Positions 8,371 to 15,868 of a DNA stretch of 24,311 bases are shown here, in pieces. The notes beneath the pieces were generated by a model. That model was not told where the DNA came from. It searched no databases and worked only from the letters and a program-made list of their open reading frames with translations. The position numbers and the translations under genes were made by a program. The stretch is from Caryophanales bacterium UBA1744. Its GTDB lineage: Bacteria > Bacillota_I > Bacilli_A > RFN20 > CAG-826. Location of the stretch: NCBI GenBank assembly GCA_002314915.1, contig DCHU01000016.1, positions 1 through 24,311 on the forward strand, written 5' to 3'. The number at the start of each line of letters is the position of its first letter. Within the stretch, counting starts at the first letter, position 1.

Positions 8371-8408
8371 CTAATTCATTTTATAAATTAGTCATAAATT
8401 CTTACAAT
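8371..8408 (+). promoter_or_regulatory. Putative promoter and inverted repeat upstream of the beta-galactosidase gene
   Basis: TTTATA (8380-8385) and TACAAT (8403-8408) are 17 bases apart and precede a leader of about 30 bases with AGGAG before the ATG at 8447. An inverted repeat CTAATT (8371-8376) / AATTAG (8386-8391) straddles the -35, where a bound regulator could block transcription. This is a candidate only; AT-rich repeats can arise by chance. Confidence 0.35.
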
Positions 8409-8446
8409 AAAGGCAGAAAAGCCATTACTCGCATTAGGAGAACAAT

Positions 8447-10402
8447 ATGAGAGCAATCACTAACATCAACAATGGTTGGAAGTTCTTTAAAGACGTCAAA
8501 GAATATGATTCTTTAAAAACGGCAACTGGTGAGGACGTCAATGTCCCACACACCTGGAACAACATCGACGGACAAGACGGAGGAGGCGACTACTGGAGAG
8601 GATCCTGCTGGTACGTTAAGCCTTTAGAAGTACCTGCACACAAGGACGGTGACAGAATCTACATCGAACTCAAAGGAACAAACTCAACCGGTGAGTTATA
8701 TATCAACGGAAAGTTCGTTGCTAAGCATGATGGCGGATATTCACAGTGGAGAGCAGACATCACAGATTTCTTGGGCGAGACCAATGAAATCGCAGTAAGA
8801 GTCGATAACTCATACTCAGATATCGTCTATCCTCAGACCGCTGACTTCACATTCTATGGCGGCATGTATCGTGACATTAATGTCATCGTCGTCGACAAGA
8901 ATCACTTCACCTTAGACCACTTCGGCGGAAAGGGAGTGAAAATCACTCCAGTGGTTGAAGGCGCTAACGGAACAATTAAGGTCGAAAGCTGGGTCATTGG
9001 AGAAGGAACAGTTGAAACAACAATCTATGATGCAGAAGGAAATGAAGTTGCCAAAGGCAATGATGATATCAAGATTGAAAACGTCCATTTGTGGAACGGT
9101 AGAAAAGACCCATACCTCTACAACACAAAGACAACATTAACAGTTGATGGAGCAATCGTTGATGAAGTTGAAATCAAAATCGGTTTCAGAACATTTAGCG
9201 TTGACCCAAAGAAAGGCTTCTTCCTCAACGGAGTCTCATATCCATTAAGAGGTGTTGCAAAGCATCAGGATAGAAGAGCGTTAGGAAACGCAGTCTCTTA
9301 TGAGAACCAGGAAGAGGATATGCAAATCATCTACGAGATGGGTGCAAACACAATTAGACTCTCCCATTATCAGCACGATGATTATGTCTATGACCTTTGC
9401 GACAAATACGGTTTTGTCGTCTGGGCAGAAATCCCATACATCTCAAGACATATGTTCGAGGAAGGAAACGCAAACCTTGAGCAGCAGATGACCGAACTCA
9501 TCGTCCAGGAATACCACCACCCTTCAATCGTTGTCTGGGGCATATCAAACGAAATCACAATGATGCAGAAAGGCGTTAAGGCCAACATGATGAAAGAACA
9601 GCATGTCCTTAATGACTTATGCCACAAGCTTGATCCAACCAGACTCACAACAATGGCATGCTTCTCGATGTGCGGACCATTCAATCCAATCTCAAAGATT
9701 ACCGATACAGTCTCATGGAACCTCTACTTTGGCTGGTACTTCCCGGGCTTATTCGTCAATGACTTGTGGTTTGGATTCAAGAATATGTTCAACCGCAAGT
9801 ACTGCGTTGGATTGTCAGAATACGGCGCTGAAGGCATGACAAACCTCCACACATCACACCCTAAGAGAGGAGACTCATCTGAGGAATACAACTCCAAATA
9901 TCACGAGTACATGCTCAACTTCTTCTCAACTAGACCTTACTTGTGGGCAACGCACGTATGGAACATGTTTGACTTCGGATCAGATGGCCGTACACACGGT
10001 GGCGATAACGGTGTTAACCACAAAGGCTTAGTCACCTTTGACCACAAGACAAAGAAAGACGCGTACTTCATCTATAAGGCATGGTGGAGCGATGAGCCAT
10101 TCGTTCACATCACCTCCAAGAGATACGAGAACAGAAACGAAAAGAAGACTGAAGTTAAGGTTTACTCAAACCAGAAAGAAGTCGAACTCTTCGTTAACGG
10201 GGTATCACAGGGCAAGAAGACCGGTGAGCATATCTTCAAATGGAAGGTTGCATTAGACGGTGAAATCGAACTCAAGGCAGTCTCCGGAGAATTAAATGAT
10301 TCAGCAGTCATCAGATATGTTGAGAAACCTGATGAATCATATGTCCTCCACGTTAAGTCCAACAACTACTCTTGGGAAAAGAAAGACAAAGACGAGGAAT
10401 AA
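8447..10402 (+). CDS. GH2 beta-galactosidase-like glycoside hydrolase
   Basis: The 651-aa enzyme lacks a signal peptide and likely hydrolyses beta-galactosides (or beta-glucuronides or mannosides) in the cytoplasm. The order is a sugar-binding jelly-roll domain (about 1-150, with VPHTWNN and YRGSCWY-like WRGSCWYVK), an Ig-like domain (about 155-250), the TIM barrel (about 252-550) and a C-terminal beta domain. Catalytic residues visible are acid/base Glu369 in VVWGISNE and nucleophile Glu458 in VGLSEYG; NTIRLSHYQHDDYVYDLCDKYG is a typical GH2 block, as is VVWAEIP. AGGAG lies six bases upstream of the ATG. It is transcribed away from the nuclease gene. At 651 aa it is shorter than the roughly 1000-aa LacZ and closer to small GH2 enzymes of gut Firmicutes. 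Confidence 0.92.
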   Translation: MRAITNINNGWKFFKDVKEYDSLKTATGEDVNVPHTWNNIDGQDGGGDYWRGSCWYVKPLEVPAHKDGDRIYIELKGTNSTGELYINGKFVAKHDGGYSQWRADITDFLGETNEIAVRVDNSYSDIVYPQTADFTFYGGMYRDINVIVVDKNHFTLDHFGGKGVKITPVVEGANGTIKVESWVIGEGTVETTIYDAEGNEVAKGNDDIKIENVHLWNGRKDPYLYNTKTTLTVDGAIVDEVEIKIGFRTFSVDPKKGFFLNGVSYPLRGVAKHQDRRALGNAVSYENQEEDMQIIYEMGANTIRLSHYQHDDYVYDLCDKYGFVVWAEIPYISRHMFEEGNANLEQQMTELIVQEYHHPSIVVWGISNEITMMQKGVKANMMKEQHVLNDLCHKLDPTRLTTMACFSMCGPFNPISKITDTVSWNLYFGWYFPGLFVNDLWFGFKNMFNRKYCVGLSEYGAEGMTNLHTSHPKRGDSSEEYNSKYHEYMLNFFSTRPYLWATHVWNMFDFGSDGRTHGGDNGVNHKGLVTFDHKTKKDAYFIYKAWWSDEPFVHITSKRYENRNEKKTEVKVYSNQKEVELFVNGVSQGKKTGEHIFKWKVALDGEIELKAVSGELNDSAVIRYVEKPDESYVLHVKSNNYSWEKKDKDEE

Positions 10403-10408
10403 ATATTC

Positions 10409-10446
10409 AAGGCGTGTTAACCATTTAGGTTCGCGCCTTTTATAAT
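10409..10446 (+). terminator. Terminator of the GH2 gene overlapping a promoter for the acetyltransferase
   Basis: AAGGCG (10409-10414) pairs with CGCCTT (10434-10439), with an inner AACC/GGTT pairing, followed by a TTTTATAATGTTTTT tract. That tract contains a consensus TATAAT (10441-10446) suited to start the next gene, so the site may both end one transcript and begin the next. The stem is interrupted, so terminator strength is uncertain. Confidence 0.55.
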
Positions 10447-10464
10447 GTTTTTGGAGAAACGATT

Positions 10465-11079
10465 ATGACCAATAAAGAATTAATGCTAGCCGAGAAGATA
10501 TATGATCCTAGCGATATTGAACTTAGCGAGATTAGATTAGAGACTCATCGACTGATGATGCAGTACAACAACACGTTAGAGGACGACCCAATTAGACCTG
10601 AATTATTAAAAAGGATCTTTAAAATCAATGAGGTCGATTTCTATATCCAGGGCCCTATCGCTTTTGATTATGGATGCTTTACCACTATCGGCAAAAACAC
10701 ATTCATCAACTACAACCTTACCGTTCTAGATTGCGCACCTGTAAAGATAGGAAATAACGTATTTATGGGACCTAACATTTCCATATATACCCCGGTACAT
10801 CCCCTCAGATATCAGGATAGGAACATGTTCATCAATGAGCGTGGCGTGAAGTCGGATAAAGAGTACGCCAAAGCAATCACAATCGAGGACAACTGCTGGA
10901 TTGCCGGCAATGTCACCATCTGTGGAGGAGTCACAATCGGAGAGGGATGCGTAATAGGTGCAGGCTCTGTTGTCACCCGTTCAATACCTCCACACTCTTT
11001 GGCGGTCGGAAACCCTTGTAGAGTAATTAGACAAATAAATGAAAAGGATTCCTTAGAGAATCATCCTGAGCTATTTTAA
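10465..11079 (+). CDS. Hexapeptide-repeat O-acetyltransferase (maltose/galactoside acetyltransferase type)
   Basis: This 204-aa member of the NodL/LacA/Maa family transfers acetyl from acetyl-CoA to a sugar hydroxyl. Residues about 5-58 form the helical maltose acetyltransferase N-domain, followed by the left-handed beta-helix: DYGCFTTIGKNTFINYNLTVLD, VKIGNNVFMGPNISIYT, catalytic His112 in YTPVHP, and VTICGGVTIGEGCVIGAGSVVT. The cap IPPHSLAVGNPCRVIR is typical of the family. GGAG (10453-10456) lies eight bases before the ATG. It follows the GH2 gene like lacA follows lacZ in some bacteria, but it seems to have its own promoter. The acceptor sugar is unknown. Confidence 0.9.
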   Translation: MTNKELMLAEKIYDPSDIELSEIRLETHRLMMQYNNTLEDDPIRPELLKRIFKINEVDFYIQGPIAFDYGCFTTIGKNTFINYNLTVLDCAPVKIGNNVFMGPNISIYTPVHPLRYQDRNMFINERGVKSDKEYAKAITIEDNCWIAGNVTICGGVTIGEGCVIGAGSVVTRSIPPHSLAVGNPCRVIRQINEKDSLENHPELF

Positions 11080-11104
11080 AACCGCCCAATCACGAGCGGT
11101 TATT
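11080..11104. terminator. Two-way terminator between acetyltransferase and diguanylate cyclase genes
   Basis: AACCGC (11080-11085) and GCGGTT (11096-11101) form a 6-bp stem with a 10-base loop, followed by ATTTAAG. The two genes converge, and the stop codon of the diguanylate cyclase gene lies in the right arm. The stem is short and the T-run is weak on the plus strand; the minus strand has GGTTTTAAAATAG after it. Confidence 0.65.
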
Positions 11105-12173
11105 TAAGACGTCTATCTTCGGCGTCTGTATAGTAGTTTTTCTTGTCGGCGTACATGTCTTTGTCTGCGGCGACAATGAGTTTTTCTATGTCTTCAGACG
11201 AACCTTTTACGTGTCCGATTGATAAGGAGAACGAATTGACTCTGATGCCTATGTGCTTATTGCATTTAACTCGAAGATCGCTGATGGTTCTTTCAATGTC
11301 TACAGAAGTGTCTTCGATTAAGACGCTGAACTCATCTCCGCCGTTTCTATAACACTTACCAATCGGGGACAAGGTTTCTTTGATGCATCTCGCCGCTGCA
11401 ATGATCAGTTCATCACCTGTTGCGTGGCCAAAGGTGTCGTTCATATGCTTAAGGCCATTAACGTCTAAAGATATTACCGCAGCTTCTTTTGAACCGTGTT
11501 TCTTGATTTCTTTAATATGCTTTGAATAGCTGCTATAGCTACCAAGTCCAGTCAGCTGATCAAAGTCGATAAGCTCCTGATTCTCCATTTGGAGAAGGAG
11601 TCTGTTGAACTTGAACTTCATCATGAATGAGCAAAGGATTAAGGCGACAAATCCGTAAGGGAGAACATCAGTGAGATTCTTGACGAACATCTCATCCGTC
11701 TGATTGATTCTAGCGAGAATGATGTAAACGATGAGGCTGACCAACATGATGGTGTTCTCAAAGATAGGTCTTTCAATAAAGAGCAATGAGACGGCGAACA
11801 GCCAAACGATATAACTGACAGTTAACTCGGTAGGATTGATGAGAGTTCCCTGTACAATTCCATATCCAAGAAGCGCGAACATGAACAAATACATGGTAGG
11901 TCTGACCATGACTCCCCATTTCTTGCAGACGGTAAAGCTTGAGATAAGGCATAGAATCATCGTTATGGAAAGAACGAAATAAACAATACCCACCTTACCA
12001 TAGATTTCGCTGAAGAAACTCATAGCGAAAAGTGCCAAGAAAACAATGATGCCGATGATGCTAAAAGGAATGAGATTCTTAAGGTTCTCAGCTCTAGCGG
12101 ACATCTTTGCTTTTTGATAGTCCTTATTCGTAACGACAAACTGTTTTTTGAGCGTTTCGATGAAGCGTTTCAT
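11100..12173 (-). CDS. Membrane diguanylate cyclase (GGDEF protein)
   Basis: The 357-aa protein should make cyclic di-GMP from two GTP at the cytoplasmic membrane. Six hydrophobic segments lie at about residues 34-54, 61-81, 92-111, 117-134, 138-155 and 170-186. The GGDEF domain follows: DQLTGL (205-210), ISLDVNGLKHMNDTFGHATGDELI (234-257), the intact active-site GGDEF (278-282) and the closing FSLSIGHV. The residues where an inhibitory RxxD site would sit (five residues before GGDEF) read SPIG, so product feedback at an I-site is not expected. The membrane half has no recognised sensor domain. No ribosome site is visible; a -10-like element lies directly upstream. It is separated from dut by a terminator. 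Confidence 0.92.
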   Translation of the reverse strand: MKRFIETLKKQFVVTNKDYQKAKMSARAENLKNLIPFSIIGIIVFLALFAMSFFSEIYGKVGIVYFVLSITMILCLISSFTVCKKWGVMVRPTMYLFMFALLGYGIVQGTLINPTELTVSYIVWLFAVSLLFIERPIFENTIMLVSLIVYIILARINQTDEMFVKNLTDVLPYGFVALILCSFMMKFKFNRLLLQMENQELIDFDQLTGLGSYSSYSKHIKEIKKHGSKEAAVISLDVNGLKHMNDTFGHATGDELIIAAARCIKETLSPIGKCYRNGGDEFSVLIEDTSVDIERTISDLRVKCNKHIGIRVNSFSLSIGHVKGSSEDIEKLIVAADKDMYADKKNYYTDAEDRRLK

Positions 12174-12209
12174 TGTTTTATTGTTACACCTTAATTCAAT
12201 TTTTCAATA
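12174..12209 (-). promoter_or_regulatory. Putative leaderless promoter of the diguanylate cyclase gene
   Basis: On the minus strand TAACAA (plus 12181-12186) ends seven bases before the ATG at 12173. TATTGA (plus 12204-12209) lies 17 bases upstream of it. AAGGTG is present, but ends 13 bases from the ATG, too far to be a normal ribosome site. Confidence 0.35.
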
Positions 12210-12248
12210 GATATGCAACCAACGGTATACAACATTTCAATTTTCCAC

Positions 12249-12273
12249 CAAAAAAGCCATCTTTTGGATGGCT
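12249..12273 (-). terminator. Intrinsic terminator of the nrdD-nrdG-dut operon
   Basis: On the minus strand AGCCATC (plus 12267-12273) pairs perfectly with GATGGCT (plus 12255-12261) around a 5-base loop, followed by TTTTTTGG. It begins six bases after the dut stop codon. Confidence 0.92.
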
Positions 12274-12278
12274 ATTGG

Positions 12279-12716
12279 TTATTTTGTTCCGGTATGTCCG
12301 AATCCCCCTGCACCTCGAACGGTCTCGGATAGTTCCTCAACCTCTTCGAAATCAGCCTGATAGACTGGGGCGATTACCAACTGAGCGATTCTCTCTTTCA
12401 CCGCGATGACCTGATCGTCATTTGAATGGTTGTGAAGAGCGACGATTAACTCGCCTCTATAATCTGCATCGATGACTCCGACTTTATTTGCAGGAGCGAG
12501 GTGGCGCTTGGTCGCAAGTCCACTTCTAGCATAGATTAAACCAACCGTTCCCTCCGGTAACTCGATAGCTAATCCGGTTGGAACTTTTACGGTACAATGG
12601 GCCGTAACTGTTAATTCCGCATCAATGCATGCGTATAAGTCACATCCTGCGCTATATGGGGTTCCATAAGTAGGAATGACTGCGTTTGGGTTAAGTTTCT
12701 TGATGTTGACTTTCAT
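12279..12716 (-). CDS. dut: dUTP diphosphatase (dUTPase)
   Basis: This 145-aa trimer-type dUTPase converts dUTP to dUMP and diphosphate, keeping uracil out of DNA and supplying the dTMP precursor. All five motifs are visible: SAGCDLYA (I, 22-29), YARSGLA (II, 62-68), GVIDADYRGE with conserved Asp83 (III, 80-89), RIAQLVI (IV, 109-115) and the C-terminal lid GAGGFGHTGTK (V, 135-145). The ATG overlaps the nrdG stop codon by one base (TAATG), so translation is probably coupled to nrdG. Placement with a ribonucleotide reductase fits a dNTP-supply operon. Confidence 0.96.
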   Translation of the reverse strand: MKVNIKKLNPNAVIPTYGTPYSAGCDLYACIDAELTVTAHCTVKVPTGLAIELPEGTVGLIYARSGLATKRHLAPANKVGVIDADYRGELIVALHNHSNDDQVIAVKERIAQLVIAPVYQADFEEVEELSETVRGAGGFGHTGTK

Positions 12717-13249
12717 TATAGCCTCTCCCTCTTGAGTTCCATCACCACTGTCTTGCCTTCTTTCAAGGAGGCCTGAACGTCGATGGTTCTCTGGTTTCTG
12801 CTTCCCTTAAAGATGAGTGTGATGTCGTACTCTTCCTGAACGAATTCTCCATCGACGATTACATCAATCATCTCAAGGAGGTATTTCGTGTATTTTCCGC
12901 GCATCTTACCGCCTTCGAGCAAATCTTCGAATAAATAGCCGGTAAAGCACCAAATCGTCTTATTAGGGAACGTTTCCTTTACTCTTGTAAGTAAGGAGTA
13001 TAGGCCTTCTTGGTTTATGAATTCCATTGGCTCTCCACCAAGAAGGGTAATACCTGTTATATAGTCTGGCTCTAACGACTTGAGGATTTGGTCCTCTATC
13101 TCAGGACTCCACTCACTTCCGTAATTGAAGTCCCAAGCGATTTCGTTAAAGCAATTGAAGCAATGATGTGTACAGCCCGAAACAAATAGAGTTGTTCTGA
13201 TACCTGGCCCGTTGGCGATATCGTTATATTTGATTTCGGCGTAGTGCAT
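12716..13249 (-). CDS. nrdG: Anaerobic ribonucleotide reductase activating protein (radical SAM)
   Basis: NrdG uses a 4Fe-4S cluster and S-adenosylmethionine to put the glycyl radical on NrdD. In the 177-aa form starting at 13249 the cluster ligands are Cys26, Cys30 and Cys33 in SGCTHHCFNCF, preceded by ANGPGIRTTLFVSG; ITLLGGEPME and WCFTGYLFEDLL are conserved later blocks. The start at 13249 gives a family-typical N-terminus (MHYAEIKYNDIANGPG) and a TAATG overlap with the nrdD stop; an upstream in-frame start at 13324 would lie inside nrdD and add unrelated residues. Confidence 0.96.
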   Translation of the reverse strand: MHYAEIKYNDIANGPGIRTTLFVSGCTHHCFNCFNEIAWDFNYGSEWSPEIEDQILKSLEPDYITGITLLGGEPMEFINQEGLYSLLTRVKETFPNKTIWCFTGYLFEDLLEGGKMRGKYTKYLLEMIDVIVDGEFVQEEYDITLIFKGSRNQRTIDVQASLKEGKTVVMELKRERL

Positions 13250-15438
13250 TATAAGTGAAGGACTCTTTCCTTGATTTCCTGGGTTCTGCCCTGGTTCCAG
13301 AACTGAGATCCGATGTATCCGCATGTACGTCTAGCGACGTTTAACTTAGACTGGTCTCTGTTCTTGCAGTTTGGACACTCCCAGACAAGTTTGCCATCAT
13401 CTTCGAGGACCTGGATTTCTCCATCGAATCCGCAAACCTGGCAGTAGTCCGACTTTGTGTTGAGCTCAGCGTACATGATGTTTTCATAAATGAATGACAT
13501 GACGTTGAGGACAGCAGGGATGTTGTTCTGCATATTTGGAACTTCGACATAAGAGATAGCGCCGCCAGGAGATAACTTCTGGAACTTAGCCTCTAATGCG
13601 AGTTTTGAGAATGCGTCGATCTGCTCTGTGACGTGGACGTGATATGAGTTGGTGATGTACTGCTTATCTGTGATGCCTTCGATAACACCAAATCTATCCT
13701 GTAAGCACTTAGCGAACTTATAAGTTGTTGATTCAAGTGGTGTTCCGTATAAGGAGTAGTCAATCTTCTCAGCCTCTTTCCACTTTGCTGTGTACTCGTT
13801 GAGCTTCTGCATGATCTCAAGACCGAGTGCTTCGCCCTCTGGTTCTGTGAGCTTCTTGCCGTTAAGAGCAATGACTGTTTCCCATAAGCCGGCATAGCCA
13901 AGAGAGATTGTTGAGTAGCCGCCCATAAGGAGCTTATCAATCTTCTCACCCTTCTTTAATCTAGCGAGAGCGCCATACTGCCATAAGATTGGAGCAGCGT
14001 CTGATCTTGTGCCCTTTAATCTCTCGTGTCTTGCACGGATTGCTGTGTGGCAGAGTTTCATTCTTTCATCGAATACCTTCCAGAATGACTTCATATCCTT
14101 AGCTCTGACTTCACCCTTAGCGGATAAAGCAATATCGATTAAGTTGACGGTGACAACGCCCTGGTTGAATCTTCCGTAGTACTTAGCCTGTCCGTTCTCA
14201 TCGACGTATGGTGTTAAGAATGAACGGCATCCCATGCATGTGTAGCAGTGTCCGTCGCCATTCTTGTCGACCTTGTATTCAAGCATCTTCTTCTCTGAGA
14301 TATAGTCAGGGACCATTCTCTTTGCGGTGCACTTTGCTGCCATCTCTGTTAAGTAGTAGTAAGGTGAGCCTGGCTTGATGTTATCCTCTTCGAGGACATA
14401 GATGAGTTTAGGGAACGCTGGAGTGATGTAGACGCCCTGTTCATTCTTGACGCCTAAATATCTTTCCTTAAGGACTTCCTCAATCATGACTGCGAGGTCC
14501 TTCTTCTCCTGTTCATTTCTAGCTTCGTTTAAGTACATGAAGACAGTGATGAATGGAGCCTGTCCGTTTGTGGTCATTAAGGTCTCGACCTGATACTGGA
14601 TGGTCTGGATGCCTTTTCTGATTTCTCTTAAGAGTCTCTTCTCAACGATGTGGTTGAAATCTGAATCGCTTGGAACTGCTCCAGAGATTTCCATTTCTTC
14701 GTGAAGTTCTTTTGTGATCTTTTCTCTAGAAACCTGAACGAATGGAGCGAGGTGAGTCAATGAAATTGACTGACCACCATACTGGTTTGAAGCAACCTGA
14801 GCGATGATCTGAGTTGCGATGTTACATGCGGTTGAGAATGATTTTGGTCTCTCAATCAATGTGCCAGAGATGACTGTGCCATTCTGGAGCATATCTTCGA
14901 GGTTGACTAAGTCACAGTTGTGCATGTGCTGTGCAAAGTAGTCCATATCGTGGAAATGGATTAAGCCCTGCTTGTGTGCATCGTAAACTTCGGTTGGAAG
15001 GAGGATACGCTTAGCTAAGTCTTTGGAGACTTCACCAGCCATATAGTCTCTCTGAACTGAGCAGACGACTGGGTTCTTGTTTGAGTTCTCCTGCAAGACT
15101 TCCTCGTTAACGCACTCGATGAGGGAAAGAATCTGGTCATCGGTTGTGTTTGATTTACGAGCAAGTGCTCTTCTATAACGATAGGTGATGTATGCTTTTG
15201 CCAAGACATAAGCACCAGCCTTCATGATATGTTTCTCGACGAGGTCCTGAATCTCCTCGACAGTTAAAGCTCTCTTTCTTCTTGAGACTTTTGTTGCAAC
15301 CTCTTTTGTGATGGCATCAATCTGATCAGGCTCAATCTGATCTTTCTCTTCGATGCTTGAGTTTGCTCTCTTGATCGCCTCGTGGATCTTTTTTGGGTCG
15401 AAGTTGACTTCACGACCGCTTCTCTTAATGACTTTCAT
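13249..15438 (-). CDS. nrdD: Anaerobic (class III) ribonucleoside-triphosphate reductase
   Basis: NrdD reduces ribonucleoside triphosphates to dNTPs without oxygen through a glycyl radical. The 729-aa protein begins with an ATP-cone (about 1-90, MKVIKRSGREVNFDPKKIHEAI pattern) for allosteric control. The barrel shows MAGEVSKDLAKRILLP, HFHDMDYF, and MGCRSFLTPY (a conserved Cys segment). Near the C-terminus is a zinc site with two Cys pairs (CQVC and CPNC), then RRTCGYIGSQ with the glycyl radical residue, probably Gly707. AGGAGG lies nine bases before the ATG. It is the first gene of nrdD-nrdG-dut, transcribed divergently from the M16 peptidase gene. No NrdR box could be identified with confidence. 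Confidence 0.97.
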   Translation of the reverse strand: MKVIKRSGREVNFDPKKIHEAIKRANSSIEEKDQIEPDQIDAITKEVATKVSRRKRALTVEEIQDLVEKHIMKAGAYVLAKAYITYRYRRALARKSNTTDDQILSLIECVNEEVLQENSNKNPVVCSVQRDYMAGEVSKDLAKRILLPTEVYDAHKQGLIHFHDMDYFAQHMHNCDLVNLEDMLQNGTVISGTLIERPKSFSTACNIATQIIAQVASNQYGGQSISLTHLAPFVQVSREKITKELHEEMEISGAVPSDSDFNHIVEKRLLREIRKGIQTIQYQVETLMTTNGQAPFITVFMYLNEARNEQEKKDLAVMIEEVLKERYLGVKNEQGVYITPAFPKLIYVLEEDNIKPGSPYYYLTEMAAKCTAKRMVPDYISEKKMLEYKVDKNGDGHCYTCMGCRSFLTPYVDENGQAKYYGRFNQGVVTVNLIDIALSAKGEVRAKDMKSFWKVFDERMKLCHTAIRARHERLKGTRSDAAPILWQYGALARLKKGEKIDKLLMGGYSTISLGYAGLWETVIALNGKKLTEPEGEALGLEIMQKLNEYTAKWKEAEKIDYSLYGTPLESTTYKFAKCLQDRFGVIEGITDKQYITNSYHVHVTEQIDAFSKLALEAKFQKLSPGGAISYVEVPNMQNNIPAVLNVMSFIYENIMYAELNTKSDYCQVCGFDGEIQVLEDDGKLVWECPNCKNRDQSKLNVARRTCGYIGSQFWNQGRTQEIKERVLHL

Positions 15439-15868
15439 GCTTAAGTCCTCCTATGTGCGTGTAGGTATGAACGCCACCAAAAACCTATACCGATTACGGC
15501 GGCGAAATATGTATCGAATTTATTCCCTCTTCTTTGTGGGAAGTGTGCATAAATATAGCGCATAAAATAGTACAAATAAAACAACATGCTTATACATTCC
15601 TATACACTGTCTAAATATGTAAAATTGGTTGTAGAATTTCGCAAAAAATGTGAGTGTAAAAATTAGGTAACAATGTAAGTCGATTGTGTGTGTTTTTTGT
15701 AAAATATTGAGAAAAAACGTCATTAAAAAATGATTAAAATTGTCGATTTTGGTTATCCATAACTAATCGTTTTTTCTTATGCATATCCTTATTTAATTAT
15801 TATTTATAAATTTGACTTTTTATTTTTTCATCGTATCTTTTGTTTATCTGACTTTTAAAGGAGATCAC
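15439..15868. promoter_or_regulatory. AT-rich divergent intergenic region between nrdD and the M16 peptidase gene
   Basis: This 430-base gap holds no credible gene. It contains a perfect DnaA-box match on the minus strand (TTATGCACA, plus 15544-15552) and near matches TTATCCATA (15753-15761) and TTATGCATA (15777-15785). There are two short direct-repeat pairs: TATACA-(T/C)T at 15591-15598 and 15601-15608 (10-base period) and GCATAAA-type at 15547-15557 and 15560-15569. The peptidase promoter is listed separately; a clear nrdD promoter was not found. Confidence 0.5.
15812..15839 (+). promoter_or_regulatory. Sigma-A-type promoter of the M16 peptidase gene
   Basis: TTGACT (15812-15817) and TATCTT (15834-15839) are separated by 16 bases. 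A leader of about 25 bases follows with AAAGGAGAT (15857-15865) before the ATG at 15869. This is a conventional leader-plus-Shine-Dalgarno arrangement. Confidence 0.6.

Noticed and set aside
11331..11350. Inhibitory I-site of the diguanylate cyclase
   Set aside because: The four residues at the required position are SPIG and not RxxD.
12173..12409. Plus-strand frame opposite the dut gene
   Set aside because: It is antisense to dut, whose five motifs are intact, and it crosses the operon terminator.
13250..13324. Longer nrdG start inside nrdD
   Set aside because: The added 25 residues are the out-of-frame reading of the conserved nrdD C-terminus; the TAATG start gives the family-typical N-terminus.
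15540..15790. Chromosomal replication origin
   Set aside because: Only one perfect DnaA box and no dnaA, dnaN, rpmH or other origin-linked genes nearby; a regulatory role is the more modest reading.
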